Source: Proteiniphilum sp. X52
GTDB lineage: Bacteria > Bacteroidota > Bacteroidia > Bacteroidales > Dysgonomonadaceae
Length of the DNA: 64,000 bases
Assembly: GCF_003712195.1 (NCBI RefSeq)
Contig: NZ_RDSD01000019.1
Span: 1-64,000, forward strand
Direction: 5' to 3'
Shown: positions 9,637 to 19,562 of the stretch, piece by piece
Numbering within the stretch: the first letter of the stretch is position 1
Layout of the letters: each line of letters begins with the position of its first letter
Translations under genes and position numbers: made by a program
Notes under the pieces: generated by a model
Told to the model about the DNA's origin: nothing
The model's database searches: none
The model's input: the letters and a program-made list of their open reading frames with translations, nothing else

Positions 9637-10161
9637 TCAGTTGAGTTTCTTTTCGACGTCTTTCACCACGTCTTTCACTCCTTCCTTAAAGTTTTTCCAA
9701 CCTTTTTCAACGCTCGCCGCCACTTTATTGTAGGTGCGATTCACATCTTTCTTGAGCTGTTCCCAATTCTCTTCGGTACTGTTCTGGATTTTGTCCACTT
9801 CTACCTTAAACTCGTCTCTTTCTTTTTCCAAAGCGGCAATGGATTTTTCGTATTCAGCTTTAGCCTCGGCCGATAATTCCTTTGACTTTTCTTTAAAGTC
9901 GGCTTTCATTCCGTCAATTTGCCGATTCAGCCTATCCAGCTCGGCGTTAGCGTCGGTTAATGCCTTATCTTTATCGGCATATGTGTAAACGGTAAAATCC
10001 TTAGCTGTGACTGTGGTTTTGTTTTTGTCTTCAACCACTACTGATACGGTATCTTTGGCCGTTGTGGTCTCTTTTTGCTTGGGATTATTACATGAGAACA
10101 AAGTCAGTCCCGCCGCGAAAGCAGCTACAAATACAATTTTTCTTACATTCTTGATTTTCAT
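9637..10161 (-). CDS. Small lipoprotein with a coiled coil
   Basis: A 174-residue exported protein. The leader ends in the lipobox LFSC with lipidation at C24, so it is probably anchored in the inner or outer membrane. After a Thr/Lys-rich linker and a short TVYTYADKDKA-type segment, residues about 75-150 form a heptad-rich charged helix (repeated E-K-x-x-x-E/L spacing) that should be a coiled coil. The C-terminus (KGWKNFKEGVKDVVKDVEKK) is an amphipathic helix. The family resembles small hypothetical lipoproteins of Bacteroidales with no known role. It is monocistronic, ended by the palindrome at 9579-9611, with a YD-repeat-like remnant upstream. Confidence 0.8.
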   Translation of the reverse strand: MKIKNVRKIVFVAAFAAGLTLFSCNNPKQKETTTAKDTVSVVVEDKNKTTVTAKDFTVYTYADKDKALTDANAELDRLNRQIDGMKADFKEKSKELSAEAKAEYEKSIAALEKERDEFKVEVDKIQNSTEENWEQLKKDVNRTYNKVAASVEKGWKNFKEGVKDVVKDVEKKLN

Positions 10162-10164
10162 TTT

Positions 10165-10330
10165 TTTCTTTTTTATCCATTAAACTTCCCTTATATAACA
10201 AATTCTGTTTTAGGATTGTTTGCTGGAACTCATCAAAAACACTTATTGTCTTTGCCCGGTCGCCCGCGGCGTTGTAAGCAAACGTCGCTGTAATGCCGTT
10301 TTGGACGACAAATCGCTCAATTGACTGAAA
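10165..10330 (-). pseudogene. Remnant: YD/RHS-repeat-like fragment
   Basis: In the 236-base gap between the GH20 gene and the lipoprotein gene, the minus strand encodes about 50 codons that include IERFVVQNGITATFAYNAAG followed by DRAKT. This is reminiscent of YD repeats of RHS-type proteins. There is no start and no further repeat; the frame runs into the lipoprotein's upstream region. It is probably the eroded end of a deleted gene. The rest of the gap shows no feature. Confidence 0.25.
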
Positions 10331-10397
10331 AAATGGGGTTCAGGAATTCATATTTCAAGAGCGGCCGGCATGACCACATGTCCACCGCCCCGGTCTC

Positions 10398-12032
10398 TTA
10401 ATGGGTAAATGCTGATTTTCTGGGTTTGAATCCTGATTGTTCAAGCCGGTGCAAGTGCCAGGGAATACGGGCCTGAAAACCGCCCCAGTTACGTTGGCTG
10501 CCCCATGCGAGTTCGGAGAAAGCCTGAAGGGAGGGGAATAAATGATACTCCAGCCTTGTTTCGTTAGGGATCATCTCCGTCCAGACACATGCCTGGAAAC
10601 CATTCACATTGCTCTTCACAATATTCTTGAACTGTGGTTCAAACTCAAATTCATAAAGCGATCGCAATTGCGCATCGGAAGGATCAGCGCTCAAATAGAA
10701 ACGTCCCCACTCCATAAATATCATCTGAAACCCTCCCTGAGTTATCAGGCCAGGCCTGTCCGACATCCAGTCCCTCCAGTAAGTATACAACAGCTCCTGC
10801 GGCTCGGAAGGGATGAATGCGTCGTCCCAGGCCATCACCTCTTTACCCAGAGACCGGGCATAATCGGCCATCTCTTTGATAAAATAGTTCTGCAATCCCT
10901 CTTCGCCGTTCAGTCCTTTTTCGACGATGAGCGCTTGGCAATGAGGACATTTCTTCCATTGCGTTTTCTCCACTTCATCTCCGCCGATATGAAAATATTT
11001 ACCGGGAAAAAGTTCCGCCACTTCTTTTATTATATTTTTAATCATGGGATAGTTCTCCGTCTTACCCGCACAGAGAGGATGGGAGAATTCCGTCCCCCAC
11101 CCGGCCTCACCTGTACAGGAGAGGTCGTTGTGGGCGTTGATGGCTGCGGTGAAATGTCCCGGCATATCAATCTCGGGGATTACCTCTATCCCCCGCGTGG
11201 AGGCATAGTTAACCAGCTCCTTCAGTTCGTCCCGGGTATAAAACCCGCCGTATTGATCCACACCTCTGATAAAACGGGAGTCAATCCTGAAACTGTCATC
11301 AGACTTAGCCTGTTCAATGAGCCTAAGATCATACTCATCAAAAGGGCGCCATGCCCCGATCTCGGTAAGAGCAGGATATTGCTTTATCTCCACACGCCAT
11401 CCCTGGTCATCTGTGAGATGTAACTGCAGCTTGTTTATTTTATAGAAAGAGAGATGATCTACAATTTTTTTCAGATAATCGATCGTAAACATGTGGCGCG
11501 CCACATCTATATGGAATCCTCTCCAAGCTTTTTTGGGTGCGTCCGACAATATCAACAGGGGGATATTCTTGACTCCATCGTCGGAAGTGCCACACTGAAG
11601 GAGTATCTGCCTCATGGTTTGAATCCCCCATAGAAGACCTTCGGGGGCACTGTAATAGATACTGCATCCATCATCTTCAACGGTGATCCTGTAACCTTCT
11701 TTTTGCAATGTGTTGTCGTTATAAATGCGGATGAAAGCATTCCCGTTTGCGGCGCCACCGGGGTTAACTGTTATTTCCGCAAGGGTAGCCGACAGCAAGT
11801 CCCTTCCTATTCCTTTGATATCCTCACTTATGGTCGCATCTCGGGGTATGGCGATATTATATCGGCCATGTTCAAGCGAGACGGGTAATGGAATTATTGA
11901 AACCCTTTTTACCGTGAACTGATTTTGCGCCTGACCGTTGTCGTCCGAACAGGAGTAAGCGGACAGAAGCTGAATAGCCATCAGGAAGAATAGTAAACCC
12001 TTCCTCTTCATCGTTATATATGTTTTTTTCAT
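10398..12032 (-). CDS. GH20 beta-N-acetylhexosaminidase lipoprotein
   Basis: A 544-residue family 20 hexosaminidase that releases terminal beta-linked GlcNAc or GalNAc by substrate-assisted catalysis. A lipoprotein signal ends in SAYSC, so it is membrane-anchored. An N-terminal GH20b domain spans about 45-160 and a TIM barrel about 165-510. The catalytic Asp-Glu pair is D352-E353 in HIGGDEVEKTQW, and the conserved RGFHIDVARH strand and TDDQGWR are present. An alternative ATG at 12011 would shorten the leader by 7 residues and is equally plausible. It is the last gene of the sigma-FecR-SusCD operon, 74 bases after the preceding gene. It suggests a GlcNAc-containing substrate such as chitin fragments, N-glycans or mucin. 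Confidence 0.93.
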   Translation of the reverse strand: MKKTYITMKRKGLLFFLMAIQLLSAYSCSDDNGQAQNQFTVKRVSIIPLPVSLEHGRYNIAIPRDATISEDIKGIGRDLLSATLAEITVNPGGAANGNAFIRIYNDNTLQKEGYRITVEDDGCSIYYSAPEGLLWGIQTMRQILLQCGTSDDGVKNIPLLILSDAPKKAWRGFHIDVARHMFTIDYLKKIVDHLSFYKINKLQLHLTDDQGWRVEIKQYPALTEIGAWRPFDEYDLRLIEQAKSDDSFRIDSRFIRGVDQYGGFYTRDELKELVNYASTRGIEVIPEIDMPGHFTAAINAHNDLSCTGEAGWGTEFSHPLCAGKTENYPMIKNIIKEVAELFPGKYFHIGGDEVEKTQWKKCPHCQALIVEKGLNGEEGLQNYFIKEMADYARSLGKEVMAWDDAFIPSEPQELLYTYWRDWMSDRPGLITQGGFQMIFMEWGRFYLSADPSDAQLRSLYEFEFEPQFKNIVKSNVNGFQACVWTEMIPNETRLEYHLFPSLQAFSELAWGSQRNWGGFQARIPWHLHRLEQSGFKPRKSAFTH

Positions 12033-12106
12033 CTGATTATTTTATTGTTTTATTCCGGTATATGGAACCTTTGATGTCTTCACATTCCACCGGCCCGTTC
12101 CACCAT

Positions 12107-13480
12107 TTAATTGCTTAAACGCTCAATCTTCATACTCTCCTTACCCACACCGCCCGAGGTGTCAAAAGTAAGACGGAAATATCCGGGAACAAAGCCTGTG
12201 TCATTTGTAAAACCATTGGATAGAGACACTTTAAAGCCGGTGGCATCGCCGCTGAACGATTCTTCCGACAGTAACATACCTTTCTCCTTTCCCCACCCCA
12301 GATCACTATATATTTCCACTTCGAAAGAAGCCCATTCATGCGTATCGTTAAGATATATGGTTGCCTGGTATGTATGTTCCCGGGTCTTCACAGCATAAGC
12401 CAGACGGGTAATGTCCTCAAGATTCCACCCCCCGGAACTATAATCATCATGCCACCGGGGAGCACAGGTGAACCCGTGCCCGACAAGCCAGAAGGCATCG
12501 GGTGCCACATCCCTCATATCCGCGACCCACATATAATTATACTTCATTGAGTAGTAAACCGTCCATGTCCCTGTTTCACGGATAAAAGCCAGTTTCCCGG
12601 TTGTTTGGTCATAACTGAAGAAGTCCCGGTTATAGGCACCTCCCAGATCCTGAATACCCGTCACTTCTATATCGGCATTCCGGGTGAAGTCTATTGTAGC
12701 CTGATAGAGGCCGTTATTGTCAAGCATGAGTTGTACTCCGTTTACGGATATTATTTTAGAAATGCCGGCAAACCCGAGATTAAAGCTGAATGTGTTAAAA
12801 ATAACCCTTTGTATGACAGCATTTTCAAAATTAAAAATGAAATTAGCGCCGGTTCCGGATACTAGCTCAGCCCCATTCCTGGTTTGGGAAAGTCCCCAAA
12901 TCAAGGCAGATGCCTCAAGCGTGGGAGCAGTAGATATCTTGCCGTCGAAGGTCTCGGGAAAATCACCGTTCTCCGTCTGATACTCGTAAGGATTATTCTC
13001 AGTACGTGTCATGGGCAACACCCTCCCGTCGTAATGGAGGTAGAGGGTGGCCGGAAGTTCCGGACGCTTAATCCTGAAAGTCTTCAGCTCGGTTTTTTCG
13101 CTGCCCTCCACATTTATCGCCGTGAGGTTGAGGATAGCATCCCCTTCGTCAAAAAGGCTATGAAAAGGGATGAATATGCCGTGGTTCTTGATCTGGGCTG
13201 ATGATCCTTTGGTACGGATTGTTTCGGAATAGATCACTTCATCCTCAAAGGTCAAAGTCACTTCGAGAGTTGAGAGTGGCGTCAGGGGATCGGTTATGTC
13301 CATGGAAAAGAAAATGGAGTCAGCCGCTTCCACTTCGTTGGCAAAGGAGTACGACACATTGGATATTTCGGGAGAGGAGTAAGGGTAAACAACACGTCCG
13401 CTACTGTCGTCCTCACACCCACCCAGCCAAAATGCCATACAGGAAACCATCATATATATGTACGTATATTTGTTTTTCAT
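12107..13480 (-). CDS. Surface lipoprotein of a PUL (DUF5125/DUF5121-like)
   Basis: A 457-residue lipoprotein; the leader ends in LGGC with a following EDDSSG, consistent with surface export in Bacteroidota. The N-terminal part (about 35-130) looks like an Ig/DUF5016-like beta-sandwich. The rest resembles the DUF5125 and DUF5121 domains that follow SusD genes in many Bacteroidales loci and are assumed to bind glycan. The position directly after susD (30 bases) and before GH20 supports a SusE/F-like binding role. The exact domain assignment is from memory of the family and would need a profile search. Confidence 0.65.
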   Translation of the reverse strand: MKNKYTYIYMMVSCMAFWLGGCEDDSSGRVVYPYSSPEISNVSYSFANEVEAADSIFFSMDITDPLTPLSTLEVTLTFEDEVIYSETIRTKGSSAQIKNHGIFIPFHSLFDEGDAILNLTAINVEGSEKTELKTFRIKRPELPATLYLHYDGRVLPMTRTENNPYEYQTENGDFPETFDGKISTAPTLEASALIWGLSQTRNGAELVSGTGANFIFNFENAVIQRVIFNTFSFNLGFAGISKIISVNGVQLMLDNNGLYQATIDFTRNADIEVTGIQDLGGAYNRDFFSYDQTTGKLAFIRETGTWTVYYSMKYNYMWVADMRDVAPDAFWLVGHGFTCAPRWHDDYSSGGWNLEDITRLAYAVKTREHTYQATIYLNDTHEWASFEVEIYSDLGWGKEKGMLLSEESFSGDATGFKVSLSNGFTNDTGFVPGYFRLTFDTSGGVGKESMKIERLSN

Positions 13481-13510
13481 CTCAATTCAGTTTTAGTCAG
13501 ACATCAATAA

Positions 13511-14998
13511 TCAATAACCTTCATTTTGCGTGAGGCGCTCATTCTTATCTATCTCGCTCTGAGGAATAGGCCATTTCGCCCTGAAAGGTTGTAAAGAGGC
13601 AAACAATATCTTACCGTCTTTATTTTTATGTTTTGTCATCACCTCTGTCAGCCGATCGTTACGGACAAGGTCGAACCAGCGCTGGCCTTCCATATACAAT
13701 TCGAGTTGACGTTCGTTTTCAACGGCGAGACGGGCGTCAGACTGTCCCATATTCCGGTTCAGGGACGATGTCCCCAGACCGGCCCTTTCACGTATCCGAT
13801 TTACGATGTCGATTGCTTCGGGAACCTTGTCCAATTCGACCAAAGCCTCGGCTTTCAATAATAAAATATCAGCCAGGCGCATCAATATTATTTCCGAGTT
13901 TTTTTCTCGGATTTTATACGAGAACGGATAATTATCGGCCGGATAATACACATCATAAGGAGCGTTTTTCCAGATTATGGACGAAGAATAACGGCTATCA
14001 TTTACTTTATCGAACTTGGCGATGAAATCGTGTGTAGGAGTGCAATAGCGTCTCCATGTCACAGACCCGTCATCATATTCCTTGAGCAAAGTCCAATAAG
14101 CCCAGTTAGGAGCTTCGGTGGTATAGTAAACTTCAAAAATGCTCTCTGTGGTGAATTTGTTATCCGGTTTCCACAAATCGTCGAAATCGCCCACCAACTG
14201 ATACCCTTGGGCGATGACTTTATCACAGAATTCAACCACTTTGGTATAATCACGCCTACCCTTTTCTCCTTTTGTAGCCAACACTTTCGCCAATAAACCG
14301 TAAGCGGCCCCCTTGGAAGCCTTAAATCCCCCTTTATGCTGACTGTCCAGATATTGAATTGTTTGCTCCTCATCAAGATCTTTCAGTATTTGCTCGTATA
14401 CTCCATCTTCAGGTGTCCGTTCGGGATATATGACAGGATACCACCGTTCGATATTGTCATTGGTCAAAGCAGGTACAAGTTGATTGGTCATCGGGATACC
14501 ACCCCATATCCGTACCATATCAAAATAAGCCCATGCCCTGATGAATTTTGCCTCAGCCATGATCCGTTTTCTTTCCGCATCCGCTATCGCCGACACATCC
14601 ATTAATTTCACATTTTCCAGGACATTCGTGGCGGCTCCGGCCATTGAAAGATACTGCTCCCACACCAACTGCACCTTCTTATTGGTCGCATACATGTTTA
14701 TCATGTCCACATATTCCTCGTCCGTTCCGTCGCCTCCGACGTAACAATTATCCGATTGTACATCATTGAGCATAAAATTCTCCTGCTGAAAGATATCCGC
14801 CTTGAAATTGTTGTATGCCCCCGACAGTTCGGCTTCCGCTTCCGCCTGGTTTTTATATTTGGACACAAGGTCTTCCTCACCGGTCCCTTCTTCTGTAAAA
14901 TCGGCTTGCGGATTCTCATTCAGGAAATCCTCACATGCGCTAAAGGCACCCAGGAACAAAGACAAACTTGCCATGATTAATATTTTTTTCTTCATCAT
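13511..14998 (-). CDS. SusD/RagB family outer-membrane glycan-binding lipoprotein
   Basis: A 495-residue SusD homologue. The signal peptide ends in FSAC with lipidation at C22, followed by the family-typical EDFLNENP. TPR-like helices and the C-terminal conserved blocks are present (RLADILLLKAEALVEL, RERAG, ERQLELYMEGQRWFDLVR, WPIPQSEI). SusD caps the SusC channel and delivers oligosaccharide. It lies 121 bases downstream of its SusC partner and forms the binding half of this GH20-containing PUL. Confidence 0.95.
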   Translation of the reverse strand: MMKKKILIMASLSLFLGAFSACEDFLNENPQADFTEEGTGEEDLVSKYKNQAEAEAELSGAYNNFKADIFQQENFMLNDVQSDNCYVGGDGTDEEYVDMINMYATNKKVQLVWEQYLSMAGAATNVLENVKLMDVSAIADAERKRIMAEAKFIRAWAYFDMVRIWGGIPMTNQLVPALTNDNIERWYPVIYPERTPEDGVYEQILKDLDEEQTIQYLDSQHKGGFKASKGAAYGLLAKVLATKGEKGRRDYTKVVEFCDKVIAQGYQLVGDFDDLWKPDNKFTTESIFEVYYTTEAPNWAYWTLLKEYDDGSVTWRRYCTPTHDFIAKFDKVNDSRYSSSIIWKNAPYDVYYPADNYPFSYKIREKNSEIILMRLADILLLKAEALVELDKVPEAIDIVNRIRERAGLGTSSLNRNMGQSDARLAVENERQLELYMEGQRWFDLVRNDRLTEVMTKHKNKDGKILFASLQPFRAKWPIPQSEIDKNERLTQNEGY

Positions 14999-15119
14999 AT
15001 AATGTCTATTTTCAACTTGTTTGTAGTATCATGAAACCTATTATAATGGTCTGATTATCACGGATAATATTGATCTAACCAATCACAACACAATTTATAT
15101 CCGTCTCCTATTCTCCGGA

Positions 15120-18100
15120 TTAAAACTCCATATTGAATCCAAACACAACTGCCTTAGACTGAGGATAAGTGCCATAGTCCACCCCCATTGCCACGGCGTG
15201 TCCGCCATATGCGTTGACTTCGGGATCGTAACCACTGTAACGGGTTAAGGTAAAGAGGTTCTGTGCTGTGGCATATACCTGCAAACGGGACAGATGTATC
15301 TTTTTGAGCAACGAAGGCATAAAATCATAAGACAGGGTTATATTCTTCACCCGCAAATATGAACCGTCTTCCACGAATCGACTTGAGTTGTGTATATTCT
15401 CCGCATTTCCCGGCCGGGGTATATCGGTGACCATACCCGGCCTTCTCCATCTGTCAATGACCTTCACGGACTGGTTGCGGAAATCCATCATACCTTCGGT
15501 ATCTATTTTCGACGCATTGAATATTTGGTTACCCTGGCTGCCCTGCAGAAACAGGGAGAGAGAAACGTTCTTATAGGAAAATGTATTGGTCATGCCGTAT
15601 ATGAAGTCGGGTTGCGCACTGCCTATCACAGTCCTGTCTTCCGGCCCCACAGAGCCGTTTCCGCTTATATCACGGTATATGATATCCCCCGTTTCAGGAT
15701 CCACGCCCTCCGATATATATCCGAAGAACGACCCCAGTTCCAAGCCTTCCTTCAGAATAACCGCATGCTCTTCGGTGCCGTATGTAGGAGCATAATAATA
15801 CACTTTGGCAAGTCCCAGTCTGGTAACTTTATTCCGGTTGAAAGAGATATTAAGATCGGTATCCCATCCGAATTCACCCGTGAGATTCTTTGATGATACC
15901 AGGAATTCCACTCCTCTATTTATCATCTCTCCGTCATTGCGGGTAAAATTTCCTGACAGATTGCTAATATTGGCGGGGAGGGTTACATCGAGCAACAGGT
16001 CGGTGGTTTTTTTATGGTATGCGTCAATGGTTATATTGAGACGGGAACCAAGAAGCGTCATATCAAGCCCGGCATTCCACTGCGACGTTTTTTCCCATGT
16101 AAGTTCAGTGTTTGCGGCCCTGCTCTTCCATATTGCCTGCCCGGGATACTGATTATCGGTAGTAGGCACCACGCGGCTCGCTCCCAGTCCTGCAAGATAA
16201 GCATAGTTGCCGATTCCTCCTTGATTACCGTTCTTACCGTATCCGACCCTTATTTTCATATCATCTACCAAGGGTTGCAGCGGCTTCATGAACTCCTCGC
16301 TGGAGACACGCCACCCTGCTGAAAGTGAGGGGAAATACCCCCATCTATACCCCGGAGCGAATCGCGACGATCCATCGGAGCGGAAGTTTACCGTAAGCAG
16401 GTATTTACTGTCATAATTGTATGCCAGTCGACCGAGGAATGAGGCCAATGACCATGCCGAAGCGGGTGAACTGGCAGCATCTTTGTCTATCTGGTTTGCA
16501 GCATTGATGGAATGGAGATGGGGATAACCCACCGCCATGTCAAAAGCGGCAAGATAGAGACCATCAGCCTGAGCATGTTGTTGCGTGGCTCCACCCATCA
16601 ACGAGAGGTTATGTTTGTTGAAAGAACGGTCATAAGTAAGGATATTTTCTATCAGCCATTCATTATTCTTACTGAAACTCTCCTCGACACGCCCCTTGGT
16701 GGCACGTCCATCGGAGGTGGAAAGGGGGTCGAGATAATAGTTCCATTGTTCGTTGTAGATGTCGGTGCCGAAAGTGGATTTGAGTTTTAACCCCCTATAA
16801 AGGTCGAAGGTGAATGCCAAAGAACCTTTCAGGAAATCCGTAGCAGTCACATTGTCGGCGGCGTTCGCGGCCAATGGATTCATGATACGCGCCCCATAAG
16901 CAGTTTCATCATATTGTCCGGGATTGTCGGGATCCCACTCCTGCATGAATGGAGGGGTATTGATCACAGACAAGATAGATCCCGACCTTAAAGAGCTGGC
17001 ATTGGACCTGACCCACTGCCCCTTTGTCTTGGAATATGAAAAATTCAGGGCGACATGGAGCCAGTCGGTCTGTTGGCTGTCTATATTGGCGCGAAAGTTG
17101 TAACGATTAAACTTCGATTTTCCGACAATTCCCTTCTCATCACTAAATCCCCCTGAAACAGCATACTGAATTTTTTCAGACCCTTTACTTACCGATACCT
17201 GATAATTCTGATTAATCCCGGTCTCGAAAAACCGGTCCGTCCAGTCTGAATAACGGTATTCATCATCAGGAATAGTAGGAGCGGCGATGGATCCTTGTTT
17301 TTTCAGGTCTTTCATCAGTTCCTTATATTGCTCCGTATCAAGGGCATTTATCTTCTTGCCGAGTCTTGAAAATCCAGTGTAAGCATTCAGTCTGACCCGG
17401 GTTTCTCCTACCCGTCCGCGTTTGGTGGTAATCAGCACAACACCGTTTGCCGCGCGTGCGCCATAAATCGCCGCTGATGAAGCGTCTTTCAGTATTTGCA
17501 TCGACTCAATATCGTTAGGACTGATATTGGAAATATTGTCCGTAGGCATACCATCCACCACATATAAGGGCTCGTTGGATGCCTGCACCGACGTTGCCCC
17601 GCGCACGCGGATAGTCATTCCCGCTCCGGGTTCCCCCGACGGCTGAACAACTTGCACACCTGCGGCTTTTCCCTGCAAAGCCTGCGCTGCAGACATAAGT
17701 GGGCGTTTGTCTATGTCTTCGGTCGACACAACCGATACGGCGGTGGTAATATCGGCTCGCCTCATCGTACCGTAACCTATCACAACCAGTTCTTCCAACG
17801 ATCGCGTATCTTCCTGCAAGACAATAGTGAAATTGCCCCGTCCGGCGGTGTTGACATACTGAGTCAAATAACCGATATAGGATACAAGAAGCACGGCATC
17901 ACTTTTCACCTGTAACGAAAAATTACCGTCAATATCGGTCACCGTACCATTGCTGGTGCCTTTTTCGATGATATTTGCGCCGATAACCGGCTCATTGTTC
18001 TGATCAAGGACAGTTCCGGTGATTGACTTCGTTGATGGGCCGTCTGCCGGCATCGATTGGACTTTTTCAATCAGATTTTTTATCAGAATTTGGCGGTTCC

Positions 18101-18389
18101 TGACTTCATAAGTGAGAGACATCGGAGTCAATACACTCTTCAGGATATTATCCAATGAAGTTTGATTTACCTCTATGCTTACTTTTTGATCCAGATCAAC
18201 ATTACTATACATAAATGTATATTCTGTTTTGGATTCTATGGTTTGAAAAAATTCCTTTAATGTCTTTTCTTTTAATGCCAGATCCAATTTTTTTCCTGTT
18301 TGCGCAAACATGCCGATAGGCATGCACATACAAAAAGCAATAAGCAGTATTGTATAATTAGATTTTTCCATGTTATTTTTTACTTTCAA
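15120..18389 (-). CDS. SusC/RagA TonB-dependent transporter with STN domain
   Basis: A 1089-residue outer-membrane transporter. After the signal peptide (about 1-29) comes a secretin/TonB N-terminal (STN) domain (about 32-107) that contacts the FecR anti-sigma factor. A carboxypeptidase-regulatory-like domain (about 123-195, GTVLDQNNEPVIGANIIEKG) follows. Then comes the TonB box region (LEELVVIGYGTM), the plug (ALQGKAAGVQV to GVVLITTKRG) and a 22-strand barrel ending in the usual aromatic residue (FNMEF). The STN domain plus the upstream FecR and sigma genes indicate transport-coupled autoinduction. An internal Met at residue 7 is an alternative start. Confidence 0.95.
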   Translation of the reverse strand: MKVKNNMEKSNYTILLIAFCMCMPIGMFAQTGKKLDLALKEKTLKEFFQTIESKTEYTFMYSNVDLDQKVSIEVNQTSLDNILKSVLTPMSLTYEVRNRQILIKNLIEKVQSMPADGPSTKSITGTVLDQNNEPVIGANIIEKGTSNGTVTDIDGNFSLQVKSDAVLLVSYIGYLTQYVNTAGRGNFTIVLQEDTRSLEELVVIGYGTMRRADITTAVSVVSTEDIDKRPLMSAAQALQGKAAGVQVVQPSGEPGAGMTIRVRGATSVQASNEPLYVVDGMPTDNISNISPNDIESMQILKDASSAAIYGARAANGVVLITTKRGRVGETRVRLNAYTGFSRLGKKINALDTEQYKELMKDLKKQGSIAAPTIPDDEYRYSDWTDRFFETGINQNYQVSVSKGSEKIQYAVSGGFSDEKGIVGKSKFNRYNFRANIDSQQTDWLHVALNFSYSKTKGQWVRSNASSLRSGSILSVINTPPFMQEWDPDNPGQYDETAYGARIMNPLAANAADNVTATDFLKGSLAFTFDLYRGLKLKSTFGTDIYNEQWNYYLDPLSTSDGRATKGRVEESFSKNNEWLIENILTYDRSFNKHNLSLMGGATQQHAQADGLYLAAFDMAVGYPHLHSINAANQIDKDAASSPASAWSLASFLGRLAYNYDSKYLLTVNFRSDGSSRFAPGYRWGYFPSLSAGWRVSSEEFMKPLQPLVDDMKIRVGYGKNGNQGGIGNYAYLAGLGASRVVPTTDNQYPGQAIWKSRAANTELTWEKTSQWNAGLDMTLLGSRLNITIDAYHKKTTDLLLDVTLPANISNLSGNFTRNDGEMINRGVEFLVSSKNLTGEFGWDTDLNISFNRNKVTRLGLAKVYYYAPTYGTEEHAVILKEGLELGSFFGYISEGVDPETGDIIYRDISGNGSVGPEDRTVIGSAQPDFIYGMTNTFSYKNVSLSLFLQGSQGNQIFNASKIDTEGMMDFRNQSVKVIDRWRRPGMVTDIPRPGNAENIHNSSRFVEDGSYLRVKNITLSYDFMPSLLKKIHLSRLQVYATAQNLFTLTRYSGYDPEVNAYGGHAVAMGVDYGTYPQSKAVVFGFNMEF

Positions 18390-18485
18390 TTAAAGTGCTT
18401 ATTTTTGTTGAGAATACAAAACCCTATAGTTAAGAAATCCCTGATTTCATAACTACCATAGCGGAAAGGTGAAAGTATTCTCCAG

Positions 18486-18512
18486 GCATGGGAACTGTCG
18501 CGGTTCTCATGC
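18486..18512 (-). promoter_or_regulatory. Hairpin in the fecR-susC gap
   Basis: GCATGGGAAC (18486-18495) pairs with GTTCTCATGC (18503-18512) with one mismatch and a 7-base loop. It lies about 100 bases before the susC start and 25 bases after the fecR stop. On the minus strand it is preceded, not followed, by an A/T run, so it is not a standard terminator in the operon direction. On the plus strand it is followed by eight T and could terminate antisense transcription. A 5' leader structure of susC is the other option. Confidence 0.45.
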
Positions 18513-18536
18513 TTTTTTTTCATGGACAAAGGAGTA

Positions 18537-19499
18537 TCATTTATATCTGATGGTCACCTCCTCTCCGTTAATACTGTACTCCAACGGAGTCAGCTCGTTC
18601 ATCAATTCCAGGAATTCGCGGAAAGATTCTTCCTTGATAGTGAATCCATAGCGATAATCCGTATTATTGTTTTCCAAATGGATATTCAACCCATACCAAT
18701 ACCCCATTCTCTTAAAAACTTCTTCTGCCGTGGCATTTTCCACCCGGCATTTATTCTCACTCCAGAGAGCGGTTAATTGGGTATCCTCCTCTATGATTTC
18801 AAATTGCAGATTCCCGGTGTTTACCTTGAAGGTTTGATTCGGTATCAGCATGGCTAACCTGTTTTGTTCTTTATCTTCCACCGATATACTTCCTTCAATA
18901 AGGGATATATTTGTTTCCGGTGCATGGGGATGGGCCGCCACATTAAATTTGGTGCCATGTACCTGAATGTTCACCCCCTCGGTTTCGACAGAGAATAGTT
19001 TTGTGTGATCTTTCGTAACTTCAAAATATCCTTCGCCTGCTAACCGTACTGTCCTGGTTTTAGTCCCGAAATCGGAGGGATAACTTAAAAATGATCCTGA
19101 GTTCAACCATACCTTTGATCCATCCGGTAAGATGAGATGCGTTTTTTGTCCTGATTCGGCCATCACGATCATATCCGGCACGGATATTTTGTCAGGAGAA
19201 AAATAGAGGTAAGGGCCCCAGGTGAGAAGAAGTGGCAGGATAATCACAGCGGCAATTTTCAACCAGCGGAGATTATGGGATTTGACATGAATATGTCGTT
19301 CCAGCACTTCCACAATGCGTTGATTCCTCTCTTCCGGTACCGGAAGAGGTGTAAGCGGGTCTTCCCACAATCTTCGCATGGTGGATTCCAGCTCTTTATC
19401 CGAACTGTTATTCAGGATGGAACGTAATTCCCTGAATTGCCCGGGAGTAATCTTGCCGAACATGAGTTGCGACAATAGCCTTATTAATGAAGTCTTCAT
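18537..19499 (-). CDS. FecR family anti-sigma factor
   Basis: A 320-residue inner-membrane regulator. The cytoplasmic N-terminus (about 1-78) binds the ECF sigma factor. A transmembrane helix at about 80-105 (IAAVIILPLLLTWGPYLYF) is followed by the periplasmic FecR domain (about 120-215) with LPDGSKVWLNSGS and VRLAGEGYFEV. A C-terminal domain (about 245-320, DUF4974) interacts with the STN domain of the SusC partner. It lies between the sigma gene (63 bases) and susC (147 bases), the standard order. Confidence 0.93.
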   Translation of the reverse strand: MKTSLIRLLSQLMFGKITPGQFRELRSILNNSSDKELESTMRRLWEDPLTPLPVPEERNQRIVEVLERHIHVKSHNLRWLKIAAVIILPLLLTWGPYLYFSPDKISVPDMIVMAESGQKTHLILPDGSKVWLNSGSFLSYPSDFGTKTRTVRLAGEGYFEVTKDHTKLFSVETEGVNIQVHGTKFNVAAHPHAPETNISLIEGSISVEDKEQNRLAMLIPNQTFKVNTGNLQFEIIEEDTQLTALWSENKCRVENATAEEVFKRMGYWYGLNIHLENNNTDYRYGFTIKEESFREFLELMNELTPLEYSINGEEVTIRYK

Positions 19500-19562
19500 G
19501 TATATCCCCTTTCTGCAAGTAATACGGAAAAAAGGGATGGATGTCCCGAGCCAATTTATATG

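Noticed and set aside
10542-11423. 293-codon plus-strand open frame
   Set aside because: It lies entirely opposite the GH20 gene, which carries all family motifs; no known fold or start context supports the plus-strand reading.
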